Source: Bactrocera neohumeralis
Taxonomy: Eukaryota; Arthropoda; Insecta; Diptera; Tephritidae
Length of the DNA stretch: 64,000 bases
Reading direction: 5' to 3'
Assembly (NCBI RefSeq): GCF_024586455.1
Contig: NC_065919.1
Location: 38,912,839 to 38,976,838, forward strand
Part shown: piece after piece, positions 23,280 to 33,010 of the stretch
How positions within the stretch are numbered: position 1 is the first letter of the stretch
How the letters are laid out: every line of letters begins with the position of its first letter
The notes under the pieces: model-generated
Told to the model about the DNA's origin: nothing
Databases searched by the model: none
The model's input: only the letters and a program-made list of their open reading frames with translations
Made by a program: the position numbers and the translations under genes

Positions 23280-24690
23280 ATTCATGAGTTTTACAAGGAA
23301 TATTATACCAAGCATCTCCCTACGACTAGCGAGTGTCGGAAGATTTATAAGTTTTAAAGTTAGTGTAAGGGGGAAGATTTAAACTGGAATCCCAATGCAA
23401 ATGATTAAGGGAAAAAGTAAAAATTGTTTTTGCACGGACTCTAGTTTATCCGAATGAACTTGGTAACTAGGGCTCCAAACCACAGAAGTATACTCCAATA
23501 TAGGCTTCACCAGAGATGTAAAAAGAATTTTTGTGGTAAGCGGATCTCTAAATTCTTTAGACCAACGTTTAACAAAACTAAGAGCTTAGCTTTAGCTTTA
23601 AAAACCGTGGAAGATGCGTGAAGATTAAAATTGAGTTTTGAGTCCATAGTTACTCCCAAATCAGCAAAACTACACACTTGCTCCAAGCTAAAGTTTTATA
23701 TTGCGTATGAGGTAGGGTCTACAGCTGTACGTGAAAAGCACATCGTTTTGCATTTTTCATTTTGTTCAGTAGCATATCATTTCTATCACACCAAGAAACT
23801 AGGTTGTTTAAGTCTGTTTGCAACTGACATCTTTCGCTGTTTGAAGTATACGTTTTAAAAAGTTTTACATCGTCAGCATATAACAAAACTTTTGAAAACT
23901 AAACAGCAGATGATATGTCGTTAATAAATAACAAGAACAGAATTGGACCAAGATGGCTACCTTGAAGAACGCCTGAAGGAACATTGATTATGTCAGCAAA
24001 AGTATCGTTAAATATGACTTGTTGAATTCTATTACTAAGATAAGAAGCAACCCATTTTAGAAATATTGGTTGAAAACCAAGAAGATCAAGTTTATTTAAA
24101 AGAATTGAATGGTTTACTTTATCAAAAGCTTTACTAAAATCTGTGTATATAAAATCAATATTCTTATTCTCCCTAAAGCCCGTTGGTACATGTGATACAA
24201 ATTCAAGCAAATAAGTTATTGTAGATTTCCCTTTACGAAAACCGTGCTGAGAACAAGAAATTAGTGGAGAGATCCGGAAGGTTATGTCGTCTGTTATAAT
24301 TGCTTCAAAAAGTTTAGGTATTGCAGACAACTTTGCTATTCTCCTGTAGTTATAGATGACCTGAATCCACTCTTATGTAAAAGAATTATTGGTCACTTTT
24401 TCCATATGGATGAAAATAAGCCTTGCATAAGAGATGAATTAAATAGTTTTGTAAGGGGTTGGTATATATATATTTGACACATTTCTTAAGAAAGCATGAG
24501 GGAATCATATCTGGGCCATAATTGTATGACTGATATAAGACGTCTGCTTCGGAAATGGTAGGTGCATTAACGACAGAAATCGGCCATAACTTGTGCTGAT
24601 GCGGAACATTATTTGGAGATTTTGGAGATAAATTGGCCCTAAAGAATTCAGCGAACATATTAGAAATGGTGTGATTGTCACTAGACATAC
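23280..24690 (-). pseudogene. CR1-like reverse transcriptase domain
   Basis: Minus-strand motifs: IPKLFEAII, QHGFRKGKSTITYLLEF (about 24200-24260), YTDFSKAFDKVNHSIL with the motif-A Asp (about 24110-24160), GVLQGSHLGPILFLLFINDI (about 23910-23970), a TAG at 23896-23898, then in the same frame VLLYADDVKLFKTY with the motif-C Asp pair (about 23845-23885). The C-terminal thumb region becomes frameshifted (VKPILEYTSVVWSP-like, about 23470-23520). All RT core motifs survive, but stops exclude a working enzyme. Confidence 0.8.
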
Positions 24691-25246
24691 TTATATTTCA
24701 TAGCGGACGGAAAATTAGAAATCCTGCGTTTGGAGTTGACGAAACCATAAAACAATTTTGGATTGCGTATAATATTATTTTTTATTTTATTTATATAATT
24801 ATTATATCATATTTTGTTAAGTTCAGCAAATTGTCGACGCAATTTAGAATATTTTGAGTAGTCACCTACTAAACCAGTTTTTTTTTAAGTTTAAAAGCAC
24901 GAGATTTTCTATTTTTTAATTTACATAATTCTTTCGAAAACCATAAATTAGAACTAATTTTTTGAGTAATAACACACTTCGGAACATATTTTTCAAATAA
25001 GTTTAAAATAGTTTCATTAAAGTGGGAAGCCCTAAATTCAATGTTGCCACTGTAATATGGCCAAGTGACTTTAGAAAGTTCGTGATTAATCTTCTTAAAA
25101 TTAGCTTTCGCAAAATTGAACCGAAAACAAAGGTCTTGTGTATTATTATGAGCAAAGTTGGCTATGATTTCGATGTTAATTTCTAAACCAGGCTGATACG
25201 AGTCTTCTGGCCGAACCAAAGCATCACATCGGACAACAGAGAACAC

Positions 25247-26470
25247 TGATACGTTATCAACGTAAACTAGATCTAGAAGCTTACCAAACTTGTTTGAAAT
25301 TAAATTAATTTGGTTAGACCCAACTCCGACATTTCATCTAAGAACTCGTTAAAACATAAGCGAGTACTAATAGGAATGGTATAATCATCAATAGATTTCC
25401 ATTATACGCACGGTAAATTGAAATCTCCCAAAACAATCAGTATTATTAGCCATTGAGAAAACATTCAGGGGTGTTGTGGAATCTGATGGTTGTCGGAATC
25501 AGAATTGAAACCGATCAAAAAAAGAAGTAGGTGTCATGAATTCTGATATTATTGGTTTGATATTCGAAACAGAATTTGTATCGGTTTCGGGTGTCACGGA
25601 AACCAATTTTATCGGTTTTGCTATCAGAAACAAAGCAAGAAGGTAGTCGCTCACAGATTTGAAATATAAGTTAAGAAATCAAGTTATTGTATTATTTCGA
25701 ATTAATTTATCTTTATTTCTATAGGGAAAACATAAGTATAAAACACAAAATGTTTTAATTATTGAGTTTTTGGAAAAAAAAATTCCGGATATTTAAAGAT
25801 ATTAGATTTACAAAACCTAATTTAACATCCAAAAGCGTCTTTATTCATTCGATAAATGTTATCTCTTAAAATCTTTCTTTAATTCGGAACTCATTAAAAA
25901 CTTTAATAGTATTGCTTCCAAATGTATTCATTTGCAAGTTTTGTCACATTAGTACACAGCTAATTCAAATATTGGTTTTGCGTATGTTCGAAAAGACGAA
26001 AATCCAATCAGATTCTGTGACACCATTGAAAATCAGAATTGGTTTGCAATTCTGACAGCTAAGCAATTCTGTCTTGGATTCCACAACACCCCTGATTATT
26101 TATTTATGAAGCATGCTGCATATATACAGATATGCCTGAGTGAGGCGGTATATAAAATAAAGTTAAGTAGATACGGCCACTATTAGCGCAAATACGAATG
26201 CCCTCAAATTCTATGAAGTCTGCATGCGGAATATCGACTTCTTCAGATGGAATTGAAGAATGAACAGCAAACAAGACACCACCTCCTTTTCTGTTCAGCC
26301 GGTCATATCTAAAGATTTCGAATTCGCTGTTGAATATTTCATTATCGAAAATGTGGGGCTTTAGCCAAGTTTCTGTGAAAGCAATGGTTTTAAAGTTACA
26401 ATGAATGCTATTTAAATACAAATCAGTAAGTTTTGTATTAAGCCCTCTAACATTTTGATAATAAATAATC
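25247..26470 (-). pseudogene. CR1-like endonuclease domain, split by insertion
   Basis: The part upstream of the insertion reads YYQNVRGLNTKLTDLYLNS, FTETWLKP (catalytic Glu, about 26360), YDRLNRKGGGVLFAVHSSIP (about 26240-26310) and IYLTLFYIPPHSG (about 26120-26160). After the 25465-26095 insertion the frame resumes with VLGDFNLP (about 25420-25440) and LLDLVYVDN (about 25260). The domain is APE-like and would nick target DNA. There are stops after the GDFNLP motif. Confidence 0.7.
25465..26095. mobile_element. 631-bp TIR DNA element nested in the CR1-like element
   Basis: TCAGGGGTGTTGTGGAATC at 25465-25483 is perfectly repeated in inverted orientation at 26077-26095. If the TIR starts at CAGGGG, both sides are flanked by ATT, possibly a 3-bp target duplication. 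The interior has no transposase, but carries several copies of CAGAATT and of ATCGGTTTC-like words near both ends, which could be subterminal binding sites. CAGGGGTG ends resemble hAT elements, but the expected 8-bp duplication is absent, so the superfamily is open. Confidence 0.8.
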
Positions 26471-26960
26471 AGCGAATTATTGTTAATTTGTTTTGTGTAT
26501 CCACGGGATTTCTTGGCATTTTAGTTATCACTACAGCGGGCTTATCGCGTGTGTGCTCGAATTCGCGCACAAAGACCCTAGATGACCAGAATGAGTTGTC
26601 AAGTATCAATTGAAAATTGTCGGCGGATACGTCGATCCTAAACCAGGAAATATCCCTGTTGTATTTGAAATTAAATTTAGGGATGTCTGTATCTACCGTT
26701 TTAAATTTCGACGAGATATAACTTTTTATATCATCGACTGTGGTATCCGCAGCAAGTCTCGAGATAAAAATTGCCTTTTTCCGTGGTATTACAACTAAGT
26801 TTTTATTAGCTGACTTGGAGGTATTTGGAGGCGGATCTTGAGAAGTTTTCCGCTTACTGTGTTCAGTAACAGTTTACTCTGTGTCCTGAGCAGATGGAAC
26901 CTTCTCTCCTTGAGGACAAGGGGATGCACGATTAATGAGGTCAATAGTGGATGGGGGCAT
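26469..26960 (-). pseudogene. CR1-like ORF1 protein, RRM-like, one internal stop
   Basis: The minus-strand frame from ATG (26958-26960) to TGA (26469-26471) is 164 codons long and broken only by a TAA at 26874-26876. After a polar Pro/Ser/Lys-rich N-terminus comes a stretch resembling an RNA-recognition motif: AIFISRLAADTTVDDIKSYI (beta strand, then helix), then FKYNRDISWFRIDVSADNF and a VFVREFEH strand. ORF1 proteins of CR1- and Jockey-group elements bind element RNA as part of the ribonucleoprotein. Because a single substitution would explain the break, the insertion is probably comparatively recent. Confidence 0.6.
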
Positions 26961-26990
26961 TCTTTTTAAGGAAGAAACTCGCAAACAGCT

Positions 26991-27927
26991 GTGGACAAAG
27001 ATGGAAACGAATAAAAACAAGAAAGAAATTTAAGTAAGCAATATAAATTAACACTAACAATTGCATTATTTAAAATGTAGCACAAAAACAAATTGAAAAT
27101 GACTCGGCGGAATAAAATTAAAATTAGCCAACACACAATTAGAGTAAATTTCAATGGTTTTAATAGAATATATATATGGGTGGTGCCTTGGCCCCAGCCC
27201 ATTTCGATATTGGAAAAAATGATATTGAAGAAAAAATATATCTTGGGCGAGTGAGCCGAGCTGTTCTTTATTTGCGTTGACTTCTTTCTCTGGTCCCAAT
27301 AACGCCCACAATACTGCTTAATACTTATCTTTCGAATGGAATGTCCGAATCGAATAAATCAAAAAGTTAAATAAAGGTATATGAGGAGTTGTTTAAGTAA
27401 CATTTTACACCTTGGATTATATTATTGACGGGTTAGTAAGGATCCGAAATTTTTTTGGAAATATAACGTAGCCTTCATCGGACATAGTGTAACTTCCCAA
27501 CGATTAACAAAATTTCCACATCCGTAAAGTAGTTTGGGAGCCCAGTCAATTCAAAAAACAAACAATTAAATATTTCATTTTCATAATACGAGTATATGGA
27601 GTATATGTAACTTAGATAAAAGTGAAAGGCAACAAAAAAACATCTTGTTTTATTTAGATGTGAATCCAGGCGTTTTGCCCTTCAATGCATTTTTATGAGT
27701 GTATTACAGCCCAAGACATATAAGGCATACCAATGACATTAAATGGATTTAGAATTGATTAAAGTACATTTTTGTTAATGTAATGCTTGCTTTAACTTAT
27801 CAATCGCAAAAAATATGTTTGAAAAATAATAAATCAGTTAATACGGTTTGTCCTAGATAGAAGATTGTCGTAGGCATAAATCCTATTAATGAAGTCATAA
27901 CATTGGACTTTTTGAAACAACTTATGT
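26991..27927. other. Region downstream of the second Osiris gene, nothing recognised
   Basis: About 0.9 kb of AT-rich sequence between the CR1-like 5' end and the 3' UTR of the Osiris gene at 28143. No coding exon or repeat end supported. Confidence 0.4.
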
Positions 27928-27933
27928 TTTTAT
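27928..27933 (-). terminator. Candidate polyadenylation signal of the 28.1-kb Osiris gene
   Basis: AATAAA on the minus strand, about 210 bases after the stop codon. It is the first canonical signal I found downstream on the coding strand. Confidence 0.45.
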
Positions 27934-28142
27934 TTTCAACATGAACTTATATAAATGTTATTTAAACTAAATAGCTAAAGGCGAAAACTTAACACACATA
28001 TTTTACCGTCATAGTTCTGGATTTAAAATAAATAAGTACGAAAATAAATAAAATATTTAACTAGCTTTCGTCGTCAACATCTTTGGTCCAGCTGTCACTG
28101 CATTCGGTTATTGAACGCCCACCATTCATTTCACTAACTGCT

Positions 28143-29068
28143 CTACATTGTCTTTGTATGCTCTTTGCCCGGTTTCCAGCCACTGTATGCCAGATCCATG
28201 TCCCGCCCCCAACCGGAATGGCCACCGGACGAGACGACAACTTCATGCGATTCCTTGTTATTACTACTGAGTAACTTCTTAATACCAATTATCGAAGCGA
28301 GGACCAGTGCCAGCTTGGAAACTATTAAGGCTTTGCCTGCCAGCATGGCCAGAGCTCCATAGGCGATCGGTATGAATGTGCCGCCGAGTAGCAGTGGAAT
28401 CATTATATAAGCTCCGCCGCCTCCTTTTTTATCTTTTTTCTTTCGACTTTCCGTTTCAATATCATTGTTGTCTTCTGTCGACTCATGAATATTTGGCAAT
28501 TTCACCTTATTACGAAATTGAATTCAGTGAGATTTGGCTAAAAAAATAAGGAAAGATAATAATATACCTGCAAGGTGAAATTCTGCAGCATATTTGAAAA
28601 TTCTCGTGAAATCATATTGTGCAAGGCCTGCTCCTTAGAAGCAGTGCCACGTGGCAACACCGCCTCCAACTCCTTTTCATTTGTGAAACTCGCTGAATTC
28701 ACTGCGCCTCCGTTGGCTCCACCATCATCATAGCTCCTGACAAATTGTACGCCGTCTATTATTTTGAGAACCTTTGCGGTGCGAAGCACACGCTGCAACC
28801 CCGTCAGTAGCTTCACCTGCAGACACACGGAAATGTTATCCTGCGCGCATTGCTTATATATTCTGTAGGCTTGTGAGAGGTCACCCCAGAATGCAAGGGA
28901 GCTACTGGCGCCGGAGCTGGCAGGCGGGTTCGCGTTGTCGTCATCTTTAGTCTGACCCGCAGCTAGCTGTTGAGCCGTCGATCCTGTGGCTGTTCGCGCT
29001 GTCACATTACGAAAGGTACACGAAAGGATGAAAAGCGATGACAGCAGCCAAAAGGAGTGGCTTAGCAT
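28143..29068 (-). CDS. Osiris family protein (DUF1676), Osi7/Osi8 type, two exons
   Basis: Predicted 287-residue secretory-pathway protein of cuticle-producing cells. Exon 1 is 28568-29068 (167 codons) and exon 2 is 28143-28505; the 62-bp intron has CAG then GTATAT as donor and AATAAG as acceptor, phase 0. The ATG at 29066-29068 is chosen because a hydrophobic signal peptide (residues 2-17) follows at once; an in-frame ATG 16 codons upstream would bury it. Cys74 and Cys82 form the family's two-Cys motif. A basic RKKKDKK (188-194) precedes a Gly run and a long hydrophobic region (200-242, with LLAGKAL-type wording), then GWGRDMDLAY, a variant of the AQxLAY motif lacking AQ. Position between an Osi9 and an Osi6/7-type gene suggests Osi8 by synteny, but the sequence could equally be Osi7. 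In Drosophila this cluster forms the Triplo-lethal locus. Confidence 0.88.
28506..28567 (-). other. 62-bp intron of the Osiris gene
   Basis: Minus-strand GTATAT...AAG boundaries, phase 0, of the size usual for short fly introns. Splicing restores one 287-codon frame; reading through would stop after nine more residues. Confidence 0.8.
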
Positions 29069-29162
29069 GGTTGCGTGTGTCTTTGGTGGGCCTGCTTTAA
29101 CTCTTTGAAAATGCACATGGAAAACGTATGAACATTCACTCTTTGTGTTCTTCTGTGTGTAT

Positions 29163-29169
29163 CCTTATA
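29163..29169 (-). promoter_or_regulatory. Candidate TATA box of the 28.1-kb Osiris gene
   Basis: TATAAGG on the minus strand, about 95 bases before the start codon. Initiation about 31 bases downstream, near 29138, would give a 5' UTR of about 70 nt. Confidence 0.4.
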
Positions 29170-29970
29170 CGTGTCCTTGTGATCGGCTCTATTAGATGTA
29201 AAATAGTTTCGAAGTAGTTGCTTAGTGTCCGCTATAATTATTGATAAGTTTTTATGACTTAAATGCCATCACTGCGGTGTGGCTGAAGAAGTGCTACTAA
29301 TATGCTCTACAGAGTGTGAAACTATTTTATACTCCACTTAAGGTTTCATGGATCAAGTTGTATTGTTTCATGTTTGTGGTAAGATGGAAAATTCGTGCAA
29401 AAATTTGAAGCTGTGAGATTGATAATGCTACTAAGCTTTTCCATTAGATGTTGGTGAAATGAAAAATCTAAGAAGTGCAGAAATACACTTAGAAAAAAAT
29501 TTATTTAAAGACAAATTACTTGCAGTAGAATATAATATAAATTGAAAAATCAAGTGCACATAGTATAAATGAAAAAGACAATATTATTTCTTACCATTTT
29601 TAGAGAACTGTTCTCATCTCAAAAAATGGGTCAATATCGCCAGCAATAAATGTACAGTCTTGGAAAAGACTTTGAAAAACGAAATTGCATTAAGAAAGGG
29701 ACCATTGGAAAAAGTACTGAAATTCCGTTGGGAACTAAAAGGGCGGGAAGGTTAGAAAACTTGACTTTTGATGAATGAGATTCTTGAAAAAAATATGGTT
29801 TCAACAAAAACTAATAACACAAAACAAAAATAGAGATCGATTTGCCATTTTTGTACTAGCTATCTTTTGAAGGTCGTCTTCTGTCAAAACATTTTTACGT
29901 TAAGGCAACAGCAAAGAGTATGCGAAAATGAAAATTATTAAATAAAAAGGGTAATCCATTTCGAGGTTCC
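29170..29970. other. Upstream region of the 28.1-kb Osiris gene
   Basis: About 0.8 kb of AT-rich sequence between the candidate TATA box and the piggyBac insertion. It presumably contains promoter-proximal control sequence. No gene or repeat recognised. Confidence 0.4.
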
Positions 29971-32389
29971 TTAACCGTTTCGAGACTGCTGGGATGTTTT
30001 TATCCCAAAATTTGTTTAAAAAATCCTGACTTAAAATATACCATATGAAATTGGTTCACGAAGATCCCAACACGTTCTCTATGGTTATGTAGTTGTATTG
30101 TTGACAATTTTGGCGGGAAAAACCACGCGGTTTTGTTTAGCATAATTTTCTTCCGGAGTATTTCACGTAAAAACTAAGTAATTATCTTCTAACAACATCT
30201 AAAGTTACACGAAATTGTTATGAAAGTGTTGTGTAGTGAAATTGATATATTGCAGGTAAAACAGAATCTTAATTATTACCTTTTTTTACCACTTTTTTTT
30301 AATTGGGATACAAATATCCCAACAATATTTTATTGTGGGTTCTTTTTATCCCAAGAGTTTTTTGTATCCATTCATTTTCTTTCGTGTGGTTATAACATAT
30401 ATTTATATTTACCGGTGTTTTACTCGCTTTATATTATTTAAGGCTTCAAAATGCCACGACCATTGCATGTCGGAGAAATCGAGTCTGAATTAGAGAACGA
30501 CGGCTTTGGTGAATCTGGTGGGTCTGACGAATTGTATTCCCCATCGCAAGCAGAGGAAAGTTCAGATGAAGATGAGAGAGGAGATGATGGGGTGCTAACA
30601 TCAAATTCAGAAGAAATTGGTAGTTCAAATGAAGAAGAAATGCCAACATGCGATGATCAGGCGCAAATACCGAATACAGAAATAATGGAAATAGTACAAG
30701 AGCTACAACATACTTCTGCAACGATAGCTGAAGCACCATTAAATATTTGGATGGACCCTCCCTAAACACCTTGCACCATGAGCTCAAAAGTATCTATATA
30801 CAATAGTCACGTAGATATATTCTTAAAACTTATGCCATTGAGTGCAATGAAATACGTTGCTCAATGTTCTAATGAAAGACTGGGAATTCATCGTTTGCGT
30901 AGTGGTGTTTCTGTGAAGGACACTGATTATGGGGAAATTATGATTGTTTTGGGCTGTTAATTTATAATGTGCTACAACCATGTACCTGCAATGTCTGATT
31001 ATTGGTTCGAAAAATCATCTCTAAAAAATGATGCAATAAAAGACGCAATTTCACGGGATAGATTTAAATTATTAATGGCAAAAATGTACTTTGAACCAGT
31101 AGAAAAACCTCCAAATGCCCCAAAAACCTACTATGTAGATGACATAGTTAACTGCCTGAAGAAGACATTTCGAGAGATGCGTCAAGATAGCCCGTTTCAG
31201 AGTATTGATGAGAGTATGACAAAATTCCTAGGTCGCTCTGCCATGAAGCAATATATGCCATTGAAACCAGTGAAACGTGGTATTAAAATATGGATGAGAT
31301 GTGACTTACTTTCTGGATACACCAACGATTTCAATATTTACACTGGGAAAGAAACCGGGTGTTTCTAAGGCACTCTAGGCGAGCGTGTTGTGAACAAACT
31401 AGCATACACCATTAGTGAACCAGATGTAACTTTATGTTTCGACAGATTTTTCACTTTAGTCGAATTGATAAATACTATTGATTATCCTTGGAACATGTAT
31501 TTCTAATCGAAAGGATTTGCCAAACATAACAGAAAAACTTGAACGAGGCCAACATATATTGAAATGTAATCAGAGCGGTGCAATGGCAGTTAAGTGGCAA
31601 GATACGAAGGAAGTATTGGTACTCAGTAATTGTCATACTAATACTGTTGGTAGTGTGGAAAGAAAAATTAGAGATGGAAACAAGCTCAACGTATCCTGTC
31701 CAGACATGATAAAATGTTATCGCAATATAATGGGTGGGGTCGACCTAGCTGACAAAATGATTGGAGTGTACGATCTCAACAGGAAATCCACAAAATGGTG
31801 GAAAAAGGTCTTTTTCCGTCTATTGATGACTTGTGCAGTAAATGCTTGGATTATCCATTCAGAATTACACAGAGAAAAGAAACCGTTCGAAGAATTCCTT
31901 GTGGAGTTATCTGAACAGCTTATATCAAAAGGAAGAACATCCGCCTCGGTGAAGCGTATAAGAAAAGGTGGCAGAAATTCAAAACGTTCACGCTTACTTG
32001 ATAATGTTGGCGACCATTTACCTATACAAGGCACTATGCGCCGACGTTGCGAAGGATGTAAGAGAAAGGGAAAAGAAAGCAGAACCAAACAAATGTGCCA
32101 AGGTTGTAGCCTAGCATTTTGTAAAAAGTGCTTTACTCCGTGCCATACCTAATGAAAAATGTATGAAATAATAATTTTTTAAAATAAATACTCAGAAACT
32201 ATACTCAGTAATTTTGCATTTTATTTCCGACCAAAACGACTGTTGGGACATTTTAGTCCAAAGACTCTAAATCCCGAACAGGACATTAAAAAAAGCAGAA
32301 ATTAGTTTGTTTATAGGGTGAGTACAATTGATTCATCACAAAAAAAATCTGTAGGCATCGATACATAAAAGTCGTCTCGAAACGGTTAA
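29971..32389 (+). mobile_element. Complete piggyBac-family element, inactivated
   Basis: TTAACCGTTTCGAGAC at 29971-29986 is perfectly inverted at 32374-32389, so the element starts and ends in TTAA, the piggyBac target. Length is 2419 bp, normal for the family. It contains one transposase frame on the plus strand (30451-32152). Three 18-bp quasi-palindromes of form TGGGAT-N6-ATCCCA lie inside the left end (29990-30007, 30304-30321, 30336-30353), and a variant lies inside the right end (32244-32261). The surroundings are the upstream region of an Osiris gene. Confidence 0.93.
30451..32152 (+). pseudogene. piggyBac transposase, three stops and one frameshift
   Basis: The acidic N-terminus (SGGSDELYSPSQAEESSDED) is typical. 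The DDE/DDD_Tnp_1_7 domain follows, including SIDESMTKFLGR (first catalytic Asp, about 31203), CFDRFF (second Asp, about 31438) and GGVDLADKM (third Asp pair, about 31735). A C-terminal Cys/His domain (about 32040-32150) has CEGC, CQGC, CKKC and a final C-H and would bind zinc and the element ends. Frame 1 is interrupted by TAA at 30763, 30958 and 31366. The frame then shifts near 31484, just before GTCISNRKDLPN, and runs cleanly to TAA at 32150. All catalytic residues survive, so inactivation is by few lesions and is probably not ancient. Confidence 0.92.
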
Positions 32390-33010
32390 AAACACAGAAA
32401 GTTCAAATTTATTGGGGAATGTTTATAATCATTCGAAAGAACACTCATTGGCAATTATTTGAAGATCATCTCTTTTAAATGTTGGCCGCGGCTACGTCTC
32501 AGATGGTCCATCCGTTGAGTTTAATTTTCGATGATTCGTTCGAGCATACCGGCTGGTAACTGGCGAATGACTTGCGTGATGTTTTGCTCCAAGGTCTGAG
32601 TACAAGCCGGATTGTCCGCATAGATTTGGACTTTACATATCCCCACAGGGAAAAGTCTAACGTTGTGATATCACACGGTCTTGGTGACCAATCGACCGGC
32701 CAAAAACGTGAAATTATCATTATCAGTTTTTTTTTTCTTAATGAAATGTCAGCTCTTGAATCTCTTCAGTTTGGTCTTCGTCCCAAATACGGAAATTTCG
32801 CCTGTTTACATATCCATTGAGCTAGAAATGGGCATCATTCTGCTTCAGTGCTTGCACAAGCTATATTTTGTACGCTTTCAATTTAAGATCTCGACTTAAA
32901 ATGCGCCAAGTCGTTACATACGTCAGTCCGAGGTGCTGCGAACGGCGCCGAATCGGCTCTCCACGGTCTTCGTGTACACTCTCAGCTACGGCTAATAATA
33001 ACATGACAGC
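32390..33010 (-). pseudogene. IS630/Tc1/mariner-type transposase relic, internally deleted
   Basis: The minus strand reads AESVHEDRGEPIRRRSQHLG (about 32930-32985), LTYVTTWRILSRDLKLKAYK (about 32870-32930), DAHF and LNGYVNRRNFRIWDEDQ (about 32770-32830). After a deletion comes SPRPCDITTLDFSLWGYVKS (about 32635-32690, third catalytic Asp), then C-terminal MLERIIEN- and LRRSRGQHLK-like wording to about 32470. This subfamily (DLTPLDFFLWG type) differs from the mariners elsewhere in the window. It begins immediately beyond the piggyBac right end. Confidence 0.7.

Larger units (their letters stand above)
23050..26990 (-). mobile_element. CR1-like non-LTR retrotransposon, nearly complete, interrupted by a TIR element
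   Basis: A minus-strand element with ORF1 (26469-26960), endonuclease (about 26470-25260) and reverse transcriptase (about 24690-23090) in the right order. ORF1 and ORF2 meet at 26469-26471, where the ORF1 stop falls inside the frame that continues as LIIYYQNVRGLNTK. The endonuclease is split by a 631-bp DNA element at 25465-26095. The C-terminal region (RREMLGIIFLVKLMNG, about 23280-23330) is readable to about 23100. The clade is judged from DFSKAFDKVNHSIL and the RT wording and could be CR1, Crack or Daphne. Scattered stops and frameshifts make it inactive, but it is less decayed than the RTE copies. Confidence 0.8.

Noticed and set aside
28083..28362. Plus-strand frames, and a minus-strand frame, overlapping the Osiris exon at 28143-28505
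   Set aside because: They are shadows of the exon, which is fixed by splice sites and Osiris motifs.
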